Source of the DNA: Nodosilinea foveolarum
GTDB taxonomy: Bacteria; Cyanobacteriota; Cyanobacteriia; Phormidesmidales; Phormidesmidaceae
Reading direction: 5' to 3'
Length of the DNA stretch: 42,513 nt
NCBI GenBank assembly: GCA_003242035.1
Contig: QBMC01000020.1
Span: forward strand, 1-42,513
Shown: positions 25,684-34,333 of the stretch, in pieces
How the letters are laid out: every line of letters starts with the position of its first letter
Position numbering within the stretch: the first letter of the stretch is position 1
Position numbers and translations under genes: made by a program
The notes under the pieces: generated by a model
What the model was told of the DNA's origin: nothing
The model's input: only the letters and a program-made list of their open reading frames with translations
Databases searched by the model: none

Positions 25684-26979
25684 CTACCGATTATTCCACT
25701 CGTTAGCGGCATCGATAACGGCCTGATCGACCGTTTTCGTTCCCAACATGGAAGCCTGCAAATTGTTGTAGACAATCTTTTGCAGTTCTTTAACATCCGC
25801 CATCGCTGGAATCAGAACTTCTGCGTTGCCCAACTGAGCGGCACTCACCGAGCGAGCGACTTCGACCGGTGAGGCCGAATCGGACACTTCACTAAAGTAA
25901 CTATCGCTAGCGGCCTTAACCGTAGACGGTAAAACGTTTGCGGCTTTGGCAAACTCAAGCTGGTTGGCGTCGTTGGTGACATAGGTGGCGAAGGCGATCG
26001 CCGCTTCAGGGGCGTCTGTCGCCTGCGGAATCACCAAATCCATTGCAGCGACGTTTTTCTTACCGGTGCTGCCGGTAATTTGAGGCGCGCTTTTAGTGAC
26101 TTCGGCAATCGTCGGTGCGTTCTGCGCGATGCTGTCTAGCTTTTCTGCGCCCGATGCCAAAATAGCCGTTTGGCCAGATTCGTATAGCTGAATAGCCTGC
26201 GCATGTCCCTGAGTTAGCACCTCTTGGGGCATCAGTTCCTGTTGGTACAGATCCGTCCAGTATTGAAATACTTTTTTCCCTTCTGGGGTATTAAACGCCG
26301 CCTTACCAGACTCGTCTACCAACGGGACGCCCATCTGGATAAAAGACTGAAGTACGTCGGCGGCATCTTCAGGTACAAAGCTGATGAAGAAGGCGTACTT
26401 ACCCGTTTTTTCTTTGACTTGTTTGGCTACTTCAGCGAGCGCTTCGAAGGTGGCGGGTGGCTCGCTAATGCCTGCCGCTTTCAACAGCTCAGTGTTGTAC
26501 AAAGTCACTCTAGTAGTGAGATACCAGGGAAACCCAAAGCTGTTGCCGTTGAGCTGAGTGGCCTGCCAAATGCCGGGTAAATAGACAGCTTGCTCTGACT
26601 CAGAGAGCTTGTCATCTAACGATAGCCACGCCCCTTTGGTGGCTAGCTGCGAGGCAAAGTCGGGGTTGAGGTTGACGACATCGGGCGCATTGTTGGCCGA
26701 AACTGCCGCGAGAATTTTTTTCTCCATGTCGGCCCAGGGGACATCAAGCCAGTTGACCGCGATGTCTGGGTTTTCGGCTTCGAAGTTGGCAATTAGGGTG
26801 TTGAAATAGTCGTCGTAGTCGGGGGAGAGCTGCATCGTCCAGAACTCGACTTCGGTTTTGCCAGCGTTATCAGATGAGGTGGCCGTCTCGTTGGCGCTGC
26901 CGCAACTAATCAGCCAGCTAGAGAACAGACCAATGAGGGCAAAGGTGAAGAACCGTTTCCAATGGCGGATGAAGAACAT
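25684..26979 (-). CDS. Sugar-type ABC solute-binding lipoprotein (orphan)
   Basis: A 431-aa family 1 extracellular solute-binding protein (UgpB/MalE fold). A lipoprotein signal peptide with lipobox L-I-S-C puts the lipidated Cys at residue 26, followed by a Ser/Thr-rich linker. The core starts EVEFWTMQLSPDYDDYF and has AENPDIAVNWLDVPWADMEK and PDVVNLNPDFAS, typical of polyol or oligosaccharide binding proteins. No permease or ATPase gene is near: the ABC genes at 23745-25587 are ABC-2 exporters on the other strand and are not partners. Such orphan binding proteins occur in cyanobacteria, with the permeases elsewhere. The ligand cannot be told. Confidence 0.88.
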   Translation of the reverse strand: MFFIRHWKRFFTFALIGLFSSWLISCGSANETATSSDNAGKTEVEFWTMQLSPDYDDYFNTLIANFEAENPDIAVNWLDVPWADMEKKILAAVSANNAPDVVNLNPDFASQLATKGAWLSLDDKLSESEQAVYLPGIWQATQLNGNSFGFPWYLTTRVTLYNTELLKAAGISEPPATFEALAEVAKQVKEKTGKYAFFISFVPEDAADVLQSFIQMGVPLVDESGKAAFNTPEGKKVFQYWTDLYQQELMPQEVLTQGHAQAIQLYESGQTAILASGAEKLDSIAQNAPTIAEVTKSAPQITGSTGKKNVAAMDLVIPQATDAPEAAIAFATYVTNDANQLEFAKAANVLPSTVKAASDSYFSEVSDSASPVEVARSVSAAQLGNAEVLIPAMADVKELQKIVYNNLQASMLGTKTVDQAVIDAANEWNNR

Positions 26980-27014
26980 GGTTAAGGGCTTGTATTAACA
27001 GCAGTCGTGATGGC

Positions 27015-27155
27015 TTATGACTTTACAGCACTGGCTGATGGTTTTGGGGCAGCGGTAGACAGATCGTTGGATCGCGATCGCCCCATCGCAATCATCAGTA
27101 GAAGGACGCGCTCATCAAGACTGTTTGTTACATCGTTGGGCTGGGCAAACTGCAT
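27015..27155 (-). CDS. Possible 46-aa small protein upstream of the binding-protein gene
   Basis: From the ATG at 27155 an open frame runs to TAA at 27015: MQFAQPNDVTNSLDERVLLL, then MIAMGRSRSNDL and a Ser/Ala/Pro tail. The frame stays open for about 44 further codons upstream of the ATG (Ser/Thr-rich), without a clear start. A short helix rich in Leu/Met (ERVLLLMIAMGR) looks protein-like. A 55-codon frame on the other strand covers the same bases, so neither is secure. I list it only as a candidate. Confidence 0.22.
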   Translation of the reverse strand: MQFAQPNDVTNSLDERVLLLMIAMGRSRSNDLSTAAPKPSASAVKS

Positions 27156-27578
27156 TGTCAGCGCATTTTCGTAAGTACTGTCGCGATCTGAGGTTGTCTT
27201 TGTCTGAGCTTGATGTTTGCGGGTTGGTACATTCTCGGGGCCTGAAGGGTTGAGTTGTGAGCTGCGATCGCTAGTCCTTGAAATAACCTACCGGTTTGAT
27301 TCGGCTAGCTGAGAGCTTGATAGGCTGTGCTTCCTCGGGTGTGACCTTTTTGCAGATATTTTAGCCGACGTAAAACGGCGAAAAATGACGCTCATAGGGC
27401 GGCTTAAAACGCGGGTTGATTAGCGAATAGAAGCGTGATCTGCCAGAGGATAAGTACTCAAGTTCGTTCGGGTTAAATGTAATTTTTTTGTTGGAATTTG
27501 GGCAATCTAGAGTTCGAATCCGGACGTTATTACTCAGTCGTTATTCCTTAGTCGTTATATAAGCGGGCGATCGCAATT
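27156..27578 (+). promoter_or_regulatory. Leader region of the pilM operon
   Basis: About 420 bases between the candidate small ORF and pilM. I saw no RNA gene: a stretch GAGTTCGAATCC near 27511 looks like a tRNA T-loop, but it has no matching stem. AGTCGTTAT occurs twice (near 27535 and 27549), and the second is followed by TATATAAG, a good candidate -10 about 25 bases before the GTG. A poly-T run and TTGGAA sit upstream (~27485-27498). The promoter of the pilus operon is expected here; the exact start is a guess. Confidence 0.35.
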
Positions 27579-28670
27579 GTGAATAGGCTCAAGTCTTTAT
27601 TTTCTAAAAAGTCGTCGGGCGTTGGTATTGAGCTAACCCCTGAGCGAATTAACATTGCCCGCCTCAAAAAGCAGGGACAAAAACTCAAGTTGCAGACCTT
27701 AGCCACCACTGAAATTCCTGAAGGAGTTTTTGAGGAAGGTCAGATTATGGATAGTCCGACGATGGCTGAGATTATTCAATCGACCTTAGCCGAAGGCAAA
27801 ATTAAGGCAACTCAGGTGGCGGCGGCTGTGCCAGGGCGAGCGGTCACGCGCGTTATTCCGGTGCCTGCCGAGCTAGACGACGCCGAGCTACGCGAAATGG
27901 TACTGAATCAAGAGGCGAGCCTGTATCTGCCGTTCCCGCGCGATGAGGCCGACGTGGACTACCAAAAGCTAGGCTTTTTTGTCGATGACGATGGCATTGA
28001 AAAGGTACAGGTGCTTTTAGTCGCGGTTAAAAAAGATATCACTGATAGCTACGCTGAAACCTTTGCCCAGGCAGGTCTGAACCTAAGCGTTTTAGAAACC
28101 AGCAGCTTTGCCTTAATTCGAACTATTCGCGAGCAATTGCGGCAGTTCACCTCACAAGAAGCGGCAGCAATTGTGGATATTCAGTACGAGAGCACGGAGA
28201 TTTCAATCGTGGTGGATGGCATTCCTCACTTTTCAAGAACGGTGCCGCTAGGAACTTCCCAAATTCAGAATGCGCTGAGCCGAGCAATGAACCTGCCGCC
28301 CTCGCGCAACGCCGATTTGCTTCAGGGCATGTCTGTACCAGCGGGGCCAATGACAGGTGGGCCTAAGGGCGGGATGAATCCAGGAACAGCGGCGATGCTG
28401 CGAGTGCTCAGCGATTTGTCCGACGAACTGCGGCGTTCAATTGACTTTTACCTGAACCAGGGAGAAGACATGGAAGTCGCTCAGCTTTTGCTGGCCGGAC
28501 CGGGTAGCGCTATCGGCAACCTGGATGAGTTTTTCTCTCAGCGGCTAGGATTGCCCGCTAGCTCGGTCGATCCGGTGGAGGCGCTGGCGATTGAGACCGA
28601 TGAGGAGCTTTCTCCGGCCCAGCGCTCGGGGCTAGCGACGGTGCTCGGTTTGGGATTAAGGGAGATTTAA
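27579..28670 (+). CDS. pilM: Type IV pilus assembly protein PilM
   Basis: Cytoplasmic actin-like protein that binds the N-terminal tail of PilN and helps align the pilus machine, 363 aa. It starts SGVGIELTPERINIARLKKQ, then VAAAVPGRAVTRVIPVP, and has the actin-fold phosphate loops AAAIVDIQYESTEISIVVDG and LLLAGPGSAIGNLDEF. An insertion near 250-270 (SVPAGPMTGGPKGGMNPG) is Gly/Pro-rich. The start is GTG at 27579, within a few bases of a HIP1-like GCGATCGC. It is the first gene of pilM-N-O-Q, with 3 bases to pilN. In cyanobacteria pili serve twitching motility and DNA uptake. Confidence 0.95.
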   Translation: MNRLKSLFSKKSSGVGIELTPERINIARLKKQGQKLKLQTLATTEIPEGVFEEGQIMDSPTMAEIIQSTLAEGKIKATQVAAAVPGRAVTRVIPVPAELDDAELREMVLNQEASLYLPFPRDEADVDYQKLGFFVDDDGIEKVQVLLVAVKKDITDSYAETFAQAGLNLSVLETSSFALIRTIREQLRQFTSQEAAAIVDIQYESTEISIVVDGIPHFSRTVPLGTSQIQNALSRAMNLPPSRNADLLQGMSVPAGPMTGGPKGGMNPGTAAMLRVLSDLSDELRRSIDFYLNQGEDMEVAQLLLAGPGSAIGNLDEFFSQRLGLPASSVDPVEALAIETDEELSPAQRSGLATVLGLGLREI

Positions 28671-28673
28671 GAC

Positions 28674-29489
28674 ATGTACGGCATTGACATTAACTTTCTC
28701 AATGATCGCAAGGATCGTCCGGTGGAGGCGATTGTGCCAACCGCGAAGGGGCGTTCGGCTCCGAGTGCGGCTAAGTTACCTTTGCTGATTGGAGTGGGGG
28801 TGGCGATCGCAGGTTTAGCGGGCGTCGGCGGCTACTGGGCAATTTTGCAAAGCCAGCAAAAAGGACTCATGGCTCAGCAAACCGACCTAGATTCACGGCT
28901 CGCCGAACTTCAGCAAAAGCTGGCTCAAGCCGATACTGTCCGGCAGCAAACAGTGGCTATCGACTCAGAAATTACCGCGCTAGCAGGCGTGTTCGAGCGC
29001 ATCCGTCCCTGGTCGGCCATCGTTCGAGACGTGCAAGGCAGAACGCCCAGTCGGACGCAAATTTCTCAGCTAACGCAAACCGCAGCGGCTGAGGAAGGGG
29101 CCACCGCAGCCGCTGCAACCGCCCCAGCGACCCCAACGACCCCAACGGCGGCAGCTCCGGTCTCTTCTGCGGCAGGCGGATTAGAGCTATCGGGCAACGC
29201 CTGCTCGTTCGATGACGTTAACGACTTCATGCTGACGCTGAAGAATTCTCCTTTCTTAGAGGCTGAGTCGGTCGAAATTACTAAAGCCGATTTGGGTGAA
29301 ATTGTGCCGGGACGCTGTCCGGGAGATCCGGATACTGGCGAGCCTTTAGCGCTAGTGAGCTACACCATTGCTAGCGACATCAAGAGTATTCCGGCCACGG
29401 AATTGCTCGATGAGCTAAACCGTCAGCAAGAATCTACCGGACTTGCTGCTAGAATCCGCGCCCTTCAAGAAACAGGAGCAATACAGTAA
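28674..29489 (+). CDS. pilN: Type IV pilus assembly protein PilN
   Basis: Inner-membrane alignment protein of 271 aa. The cytoplasmic N-terminal motif YGIDINFLNDRKDRP is the PilM-binding segment. One membrane helix is at ~37-58 (LLIGVGVAIAGLAGVGGYWAI). A coiled coil follows (~60-105), and an Ala/Thr/Pro-rich stretch of ~25 residues (near 140-165) before the C-terminal ferredoxin-like domain, which is longer than in proteobacterial PilN. The stop TAA shares one base with the pilO ATG at 29489. Confidence 0.93.
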   Translation: MYGIDINFLNDRKDRPVEAIVPTAKGRSAPSAAKLPLLIGVGVAIAGLAGVGGYWAILQSQQKGLMAQQTDLDSRLAELQQKLAQADTVRQQTVAIDSEITALAGVFERIRPWSAIVRDVQGRTPSRTQISQLTQTAAAEEGATAAAATAPATPTTPTAAAPVSSAAGGLELSGNACSFDDVNDFMLTLKNSPFLEAESVEITKADLGEIVPGRCPGDPDTGEPLALVSYTIASDIKSIPATELLDELNRQQESTGLAARIRALQETGAIQ

Positions 29490-30337
29490 TGGCTGCCGCA
29501 GGAGATTTTATTTCACCAAACGACGCTGATTTTATTGACGAACCCATTAATCCGGTGGTGTTTGGCATTGAACTATCGCCTCAGATTATTGGGGCGGTGA
29601 TTGCAATTTTGGGCTTGGCGGGCGTGGGTTACCTGTTTGTTAAGTTGGTTCAGCCGGTGGCGGCAACCAATGCGACGTTACGCGCAGACATTGCGACCAA
29701 AGAGGGTCAGCTCGTCTCTCAGGCTCAGGAGCTACAGAATATTGCCAAGCTGGAAGCTGACCTGGAAGCCGCGATGCAGAGGCGACGAAATGTTTACTCG
29801 CTCTTTGCCAGCGAGAAGACGATGGACACGCTGTTGCTAGACATCAACCAGCGAATTGAAAGCAGCAATGCTTCTTTAGGCGGCGTTCGCAGCCAAGTCA
29901 CCAGCCGAGGCATCCCGGCCATTTTGGTAGATGCTCAGTTGAGATCGTTTACCCCAGGCGAAAAAACGGTTGTAGAAGATGGCTCTTTGGGCGAGGGCGT
30001 CAATGGCAAAGTGCGTCGAGAAACCTATTCTGTGGAGTTTTCTGGAGACTTTGCTCAGACCCAGTCGATTTTACGCAACTTAGAGCGATTGGAGCCGCTG
30101 CTGATGGTGCGCGACTTCAAAATTCAGAGCGGCGAGGTGGTTCTAGAGACGGTGATTGGGGCGGGCGGTCAGGTAGTGATTCAGCCCAAAACGCCGATTA
30201 CAACTTCGTTTCAAATAGATGCGCTGATGCCAACTGCCGACGCCGATGTGCCGCCCGATGTGTCTGCGCCGGTAGTCGAGGCAGCTCCGGTTGAGGGGGC
30301 AGCTCCGGCTGAAGGGGAGGCTGTGGAAAGTGAATAA
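29489..30337 (+). CDS. pilO: Type IV pilus assembly protein PilO
   Basis: Partner of PilN, 282 aa. A single membrane helix is at ~33-55 (IIGAVIAILGLAGVGYLFVK), a coiled coil at ~60-110 (ATKEGQLVSQAQELQNIAKL), and a periplasmic ferredoxin-like fold to ~245, with EFSGDFAQTQSILRNLERLE clear. The C-terminal ~35 residues are acidic and Pro/Ala-rich and probably disordered. Cyanobacteria lack PilP, and no pilP lies here; PilO tail and PilQ may make direct contact instead, which is only a suggestion. 87 bases separate it from pilQ. Confidence 0.92.
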   Translation: MAAAGDFISPNDADFIDEPINPVVFGIELSPQIIGAVIAILGLAGVGYLFVKLVQPVAATNATLRADIATKEGQLVSQAQELQNIAKLEADLEAAMQRRRNVYSLFASEKTMDTLLLDINQRIESSNASLGGVRSQVTSRGIPAILVDAQLRSFTPGEKTVVEDGSLGEGVNGKVRRETYSVEFSGDFAQTQSILRNLERLEPLLMVRDFKIQSGEVVLETVIGAGGQVVIQPKTPITTSFQIDALMPTADADVPPDVSAPVVEAAPVEGAAPAEGEAVESE

Positions 30338-30424
30338 CTAGCTTTTCTATTGTCTTAACTCTCAGCGTCCGGTTAAGTCTTTTTTCCATCCTTTTTTTCC
30401 TAGTTTGTCCTCAAGGAGTGATCT

Positions 30425-32572
30425 GTGAAACGTCGTCTTAATTTTAGAAGCCTGATGATTAGTGGTGCCTTAGCCGCTGTCACCGGCCCTCTAGCTATGG
30501 CTTCATCTGCTAGTGCCAAGACCGTCGTGGAAGGTGTGAACCTGAGAAAGACGCGGGCAGGATTGTCTCTAACGCTCAAAACGTCTGGAGATACGCCTCA
30601 AGTGGTCACGGCGCGATCTGGGGAAACCCTGCGGGCCGATATTGCTCATGCTCAGTTGGATCTAGCTGAGGGCGAAAGTTTTACTCAAAAACATCCTTCT
30701 CCAGGGATTGAGTCGGTGACGTTGAAGTCGCTGGGCGCTGATAAGGTGCGTCTGACGGTAAAAGGTGACGATAAAGCGCCGATTAGCAAGATTGAGAGCA
30801 CGTCTAAGGCGGGTGTGAAGCTCTCTTTTGATACTCGCGCGGGTGCTAAAGCAGTACCGTCTGTGCTGCCAGAAACGATTGAGACGGTGCCCGGTGAAGC
30901 TGAAGCCGCTGCTCCAACTGTGGTGGAACCGTTTAAGCTGGCTCAGCGGAATGAAGAAGTGCCTGATATTTTGGTGCCTAATCCAGAGGTCATTATCGAC
31001 GGTACGCCCGTAGCTGCGCCCTCGCTGAATGCTGCGCCGCCCTTTTTGCCTAGAGCAGTTGCGCCGCCAGTGGGTGACCTTTCCGTTTCCGATATTGACG
31101 CTACTTTGGACGTGATTGATTTGGGGACGGCTGAGCGGGTTCCCCGGTTAGTTTTACGAGATGCGTCCGCGCGTGAGGTGCTGTCTCTATTGGCGCGGGC
31201 GGCTGGGCTAAACCTGGCGTTTACCAGTGCTGTAGAGGGCGAAGAGGCGGAAGATATCCGGGTTTCTTTAGATATTGAAAATGAGCCGGTTCAGAACGTC
31301 TTCAATTATGTGCTTCAGCTTTCTGGACTAGAAGCTAACAAGGTTGGGCGCACTATATTCGCTGGGCCTAAGCTGCCAAACAGTGCCCGTAATGTTTTGG
31401 TTCGCAGCGTTCGGCTAAATCAGGTGGACGTAGGGGTTGCGCTTAATTTCTTGGTGGCGATGGGGGCGGAGACGGCGGTTTCTCGCGATCGCCTAGTCAC
31501 TAGCGTCAATGCCGTAGCTGTGGGTGATGGTACGGATGTTACCGAAACTCAGTCCACAACCGAATCGAGAGTAGAAAACCAGAGAGCTGAATTTGAAGAT
31601 TCTAATCCGCTGCTAAGAGGATTGCAGGTGATTGGAGATGAGCGGACGAATTCTCTAACGCTAGTTGGGACACCCCGTCAGATCGAAATCGCCTCGGCTC
31701 AGCTAATTCAGCTCGACTTGCGCCGCCGTCAGGTAGCAGTTAACCTGCGCGTGATTGACGTTAATTTAAATGCACTAGATGCTTTTGGTACTAGCTTCTC
31801 GTTTGGCGCTGGTAACACAAGCGTGACGCAAACAGGTGGACTAGGTCTAATCAACCTTGGCGATTCGATTCCCAACTTCACAGGACTCAACCCAACTCAA
31901 GTAGGTCGTAGTTTGGCGGGTATTGCTAGTGGCGGTGCGCTCAATTTAGCACAGCAGTTCTTAGCACAGCTCCAGGCTGTTGTCACTAATGGCCAAGCAA
32001 AAATCGTAACCGATCCAACTTTGGTCGTTCAAGAAGGGCAAACCGCCGCTGTACAGCTTACTCAGGAGGTCATTACCAACATTACTATCGACCGAGAGAC
32101 AACCGATGCTGGCATTTTGACAACCACCACGTTTGAAAAAGCTGACGCAGGCTTAAACCTACAGGTGCAAATCGATCAAATTGATGACAACGGCTTTGTC
32201 AACTTGTCCGTAGCGCCCTCTATCTCTGCGCCGACAGATGAATTTCAAATTGGCGATGAAGGGACAGCTATTTTACTCTCAAAGCGGCAGCTTACTTCAG
32301 GGCAGGTACGTGTAAGAGACGGCCAAACGCTTGTGCTCTCAGGAATTATTCAGGAGTCCGATAGAGTAACCACTTCTAAAGTCCCCTTACTAGGAGATAT
32401 CCCATTATTAGGTGCGCTGTTTAGAAGCACTAGTAAAAACAATGAGCGGCGCGAGCTGATTGTGTTGCTGACTCCTCAAATATTGGATGACTCTGATGCG
32501 AGTGTGTATGGCTATAGCTATCAGCCGGGTGAGGATGTGCAGCAGCTTCTAGAGGACAGAAGGGCTGAATAA
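30425..32572 (+). CDS. pilQ: Type IV pilus secretin PilQ with AMIN domain
   Basis: Outer-membrane channel for the pilus, 715 aa. A signal peptide is at 1-32 (KRRLNFRSLMISG, hydrophobic core, SSASAKT). An AMIN domain (peptidoglycan binding) is at ~33-125. A Pro-rich linker leads to the secretin N-domains (~230-400: RLVLRDASAREVLSLLARAA). The secretin core is at ~410-690 (LLRGLQVIGDERTNSLTLVG, LLGDIPLLGALFRSTSK). The start is GTG at 30425 after AAGGAGTGATCT, a good ribosome site. A terminator follows 42 bases later, so it is the last gene of the operon. Confidence 0.95.
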   Translation: MKRRLNFRSLMISGALAAVTGPLAMASSASAKTVVEGVNLRKTRAGLSLTLKTSGDTPQVVTARSGETLRADIAHAQLDLAEGESFTQKHPSPGIESVTLKSLGADKVRLTVKGDDKAPISKIESTSKAGVKLSFDTRAGAKAVPSVLPETIETVPGEAEAAAPTVVEPFKLAQRNEEVPDILVPNPEVIIDGTPVAAPSLNAAPPFLPRAVAPPVGDLSVSDIDATLDVIDLGTAERVPRLVLRDASAREVLSLLARAAGLNLAFTSAVEGEEAEDIRVSLDIENEPVQNVFNYVLQLSGLEANKVGRTIFAGPKLPNSARNVLVRSVRLNQVDVGVALNFLVAMGAETAVSRDRLVTSVNAVAVGDGTDVTETQSTTESRVENQRAEFEDSNPLLRGLQVIGDERTNSLTLVGTPRQIEIASAQLIQLDLRRRQVAVNLRVIDVNLNALDAFGTSFSFGAGNTSVTQTGGLGLINLGDSIPNFTGLNPTQVGRSLAGIASGGALNLAQQFLAQLQAVVTNGQAKIVTDPTLVVQEGQTAAVQLTQEVITNITIDRETTDAGILTTTTFEKADAGLNLQVQIDQIDDNGFVNLSVAPSISAPTDEFQIGDEGTAILLSKRQLTSGQVRVRDGQTLVLSGIIQESDRVTTSKVPLLGDIPLLGALFRSTSKNNERRELIVLLTPQILDDSDASVYGYSYQPGEDVQQLLEDRRAE

Positions 32573-32614
32573 AAGCCACTCTAGATAATCTCGTCGAATA
32601 AATAGACTAATTAG

Positions 32615-32655
32615 AGCCAATATTTTCTGATTTTTCAGGAAGTGTTGGCTTTTTG
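32615..32655 (+). terminator. Terminator after pilQ
   Basis: AGCCAA (32615-32620) pairs with TTGGCT (32645-32650), with imperfect pairing continuing inward (TTTTCTG with CAGGAA), then TTTTG. It ends the pil operon. Confidence 0.75.
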
Positions 32656-32928
32656 TCAAGTCAGAATACTTAAATTTTCTCTCAAGAACTATGAACTTTC
32701 TTGAAAATCCCTGAAATCCATACAAATTAAAGGTTTTCTCTGTTCAGATGACCCAAGTACCCCTTAAAATGGGGCAGTAAAAATCATGAGGTTTCAAGGG
32801 TTTCAGCGGTCGCTGTTTTCCTTGCCTTCACCCTCTGACGGGTGCCTCATGAAAAGTTTAAATTTGCCATTGGGCAATGTGTAGTCCACTTAAATCTAAG
32901 TACTCAATCACTCTCCAAGGAGATAAGC
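32656..32928 (+). promoter_or_regulatory. Long leader of the HU gene
   Basis: About 270 bases between the pilQ terminator and the HU start, with no protein-like frame. It holds several small dyads: ACCCC/GGGG near 32758-32774, CACCC/GGGTG at 32829-32844 and an ATTGGGCAAT-type dyad near 32872. CAAGGAG at 32916-32922 is the ribosome site. A long structured 5' leader is possible; no known riboswitch was recognised. Confidence 0.4.
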
Positions 32929-33216
32929 ATGAATAAAGGTGAACTCGTTGATACCGTTGCAGAGAAGTCTTCGGTCACGAAGAAACAGGCGGATGCCGTC
33001 ATCTCAGCAGCCGTAGAATCCATTATGGAAGCCGTGTCCAAAGGCGAAAAGGTAACGTTGGTGGGCTTTGGCTCATTCGAACCTCGCGCTCGCAAAGAAC
33101 GTGAGGGCCGCAACCCCAAAACTGGCGATACCATGGTGATTCCGGCAACCACTGTGCCTGCATTCTCTGCGGGCAAACAGTTTAAGGAAATGGTTGCCGG
33201 TAAAAAGAAGAAGTAG
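32929..33216 (+). CDS. hup: HU-type DNA-binding protein
   Basis: Nucleoid protein of 95 aa. The ATG at 32929 is fixed by CAAGGAG seven bases before it; the in-frame upstream ATG-less extension is not used. The HU pattern MNKGELVDTVAEKSSVTKKQ, VTLVGFGSFEPRARKER, GRNPKTGDTMVIPATTVPAF and FSAGKQFKEMV is complete, including the Pro in the DNA-intercalating arm tip (NPKTG). Strongly basic end KKKK. It sits alone, with the CobD-like gene starting 22 bases after the stop. Confidence 0.96.
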   Translation: MNKGELVDTVAEKSSVTKKQADAVISAAVESIMEAVSKGEKVTLVGFGSFEPRARKEREGRNPKTGDTMVIPATTVPAFSAGKQFKEMVAGKKKK

Positions 33217-33238
33217 ATCTTCGTTTATTGGTTTCCTG

Positions 33239-34333
33239 ATGATGTCTAGACCGGTTCATGGGGGCAATTTGGCTTGGGCCGCTGGCCTAGCGCACTGTGC
33301 TCCCGCTGAACTGCTGGACTTTTCAGCTAGTATTAGTCCGCTGGGGCCACCTCGTTCTGTACGCGCGGCGGTTCAGGCGGATTTTTTGTCGGTGCGAGAT
33401 TATCCCGATCCGGCGTATGGAGATTTGAGACGGGCGATCGCTCACCATCACAAAGTCCCCATCGAATCCGTCATGCCCGGTAACGGCGCGGCAGAATTAC
33501 TCACCTGGGCGGCGAGAGATTTGGCCCAAATGGAAACTTGTTTTTGCCTATCGCCGGGATTCAGCGATTACGATCGCGCGTTGCAAGCTTTCGGCTGCGT
33601 CTCGACTAAGCTTCCTTGCTTTAACGCATCGAACTGGCAAGAAAGCCTTTTAGGTCAATCTTTAGACCTGGAGCAGTGCGGCCTTTTGCTGAATAATCCT
33701 CATAATCCAACCGGGATGCTGTTTGATAGAGAACAAATACGGTCTGTTCTTTCTCGCGTAGGTTTGGTGGTTGTAGACGAAGCGTTTATGGATTTTTTGC
33801 CGCCTGAGCGATCGCAAAGCGTTATTGACTGGATAAGTGAGTTTGAGAATTTGGTGGTGATTCGCTCGCTAACGAAGTTTTATAGTATGCCGGGGTTGAG
33901 GTTGGGCTATGCGATCGCCCAACCCAAAACACTAAAGCGCTGGCAAACCTGGCGAGATCCCTGGTCTGTCAACACGCTGGCAATCTCAGCGGGAATAGCC
34001 GCTTTGCAAGATACTAAGTTCCAACGGCAAACGTGGGACTGGCTGGCGGCGGCGAATCGGCAGATGTACAAATCGCTTGCCGCAATTCCAGAACTGTCGC
34101 CTTTACCCGGCTGCGTCAATTTCTTTCTAGTGGCCTGCGAGAAGTCTGTGACGGCTTTGCAAGAAAATCTGCTAAAGCGCCATCGGATTTATATTCGCGA
34201 CTGTATGAGCTTTGAGGGGTTGGGCGATCGCTATTTTCGAGTAGCGGTAAAGATGCAGGACGAGAATTTGCGGTTGGTGAGGGCGATCGCCGACGTATTA
34301 CCCCATTTGCCTGAGGCCAGCGATGTCATCTGA
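33239..34333 (+). CDS. cobD: CobD-like PLP enzyme (threonine-phosphate decarboxylase / HisC family)
   Basis: Pyridoxal-phosphate fold-type I enzyme. The ATG at 33239 (or the next at 33242) is taken as the start; the frame opens further up inside the HU gene. The N-terminal VHGGNLAWAAGLAHCAPAEL and LDFSASISPLGPP are typical of CobD/CobC, which makes aminopropanol phosphate for the cobalamin side chain. The PLP lysine is in SLTKFYSMPGLRLGY, and LLNNPHNPTG and VVVDEAF are other cofactor residues. Histidinol-phosphate aminotransferase is the main alternative. It overlaps the next gene by 11 bases (34323-34333). Confidence 0.85.
   Translation: MMSRPVHGGNLAWAAGLAHCAPAELLDFSASISPLGPPRSVRAAVQADFLSVRDYPDPAYGDLRRAIAHHHKVPIESVMPGNGAAELLTWAARDLAQMETCFCLSPGFSDYDRALQAFGCVSTKLPCFNASNWQESLLGQSLDLEQCGLLLNNPHNPTGMLFDREQIRSVLSRVGLVVVDEAFMDFLPPERSQSVIDWISEFENLVVIRSLTKFYSMPGLRLGYAIAQPKTLKRWQTWRDPWSVNTLAISAGIAALQDTKFQRQTWDWLAAANRQMYKSLAAIPELSPLPGCVNFFLVACEKSVTALQENLLKRHRIYIRDCMSFEGLGDRYFRVAVKMQDENLRLVRAIADVLPHLPEASDVI

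Noticed and set aside
23745-26979. ABC exporter plus binding protein as one transporter
   Set aside because: The exporter is ABC-2 type and lies on the opposite strand behind a terminator, so it does not fit with an importer binding protein.
27011-27180. 55-codon plus-strand frame MAYDFTALADGFG... in the pilM gap
   Set aside because: It has no recognisable motif and competes with the minus-strand frame; not listed as a gene.
27508-27530. tRNA-like T-loop GAGTTCGAATCC upstream of pilM
   Set aside because: The bases on either side do not form a T stem, and no acceptor, D or anticodon arm is present.
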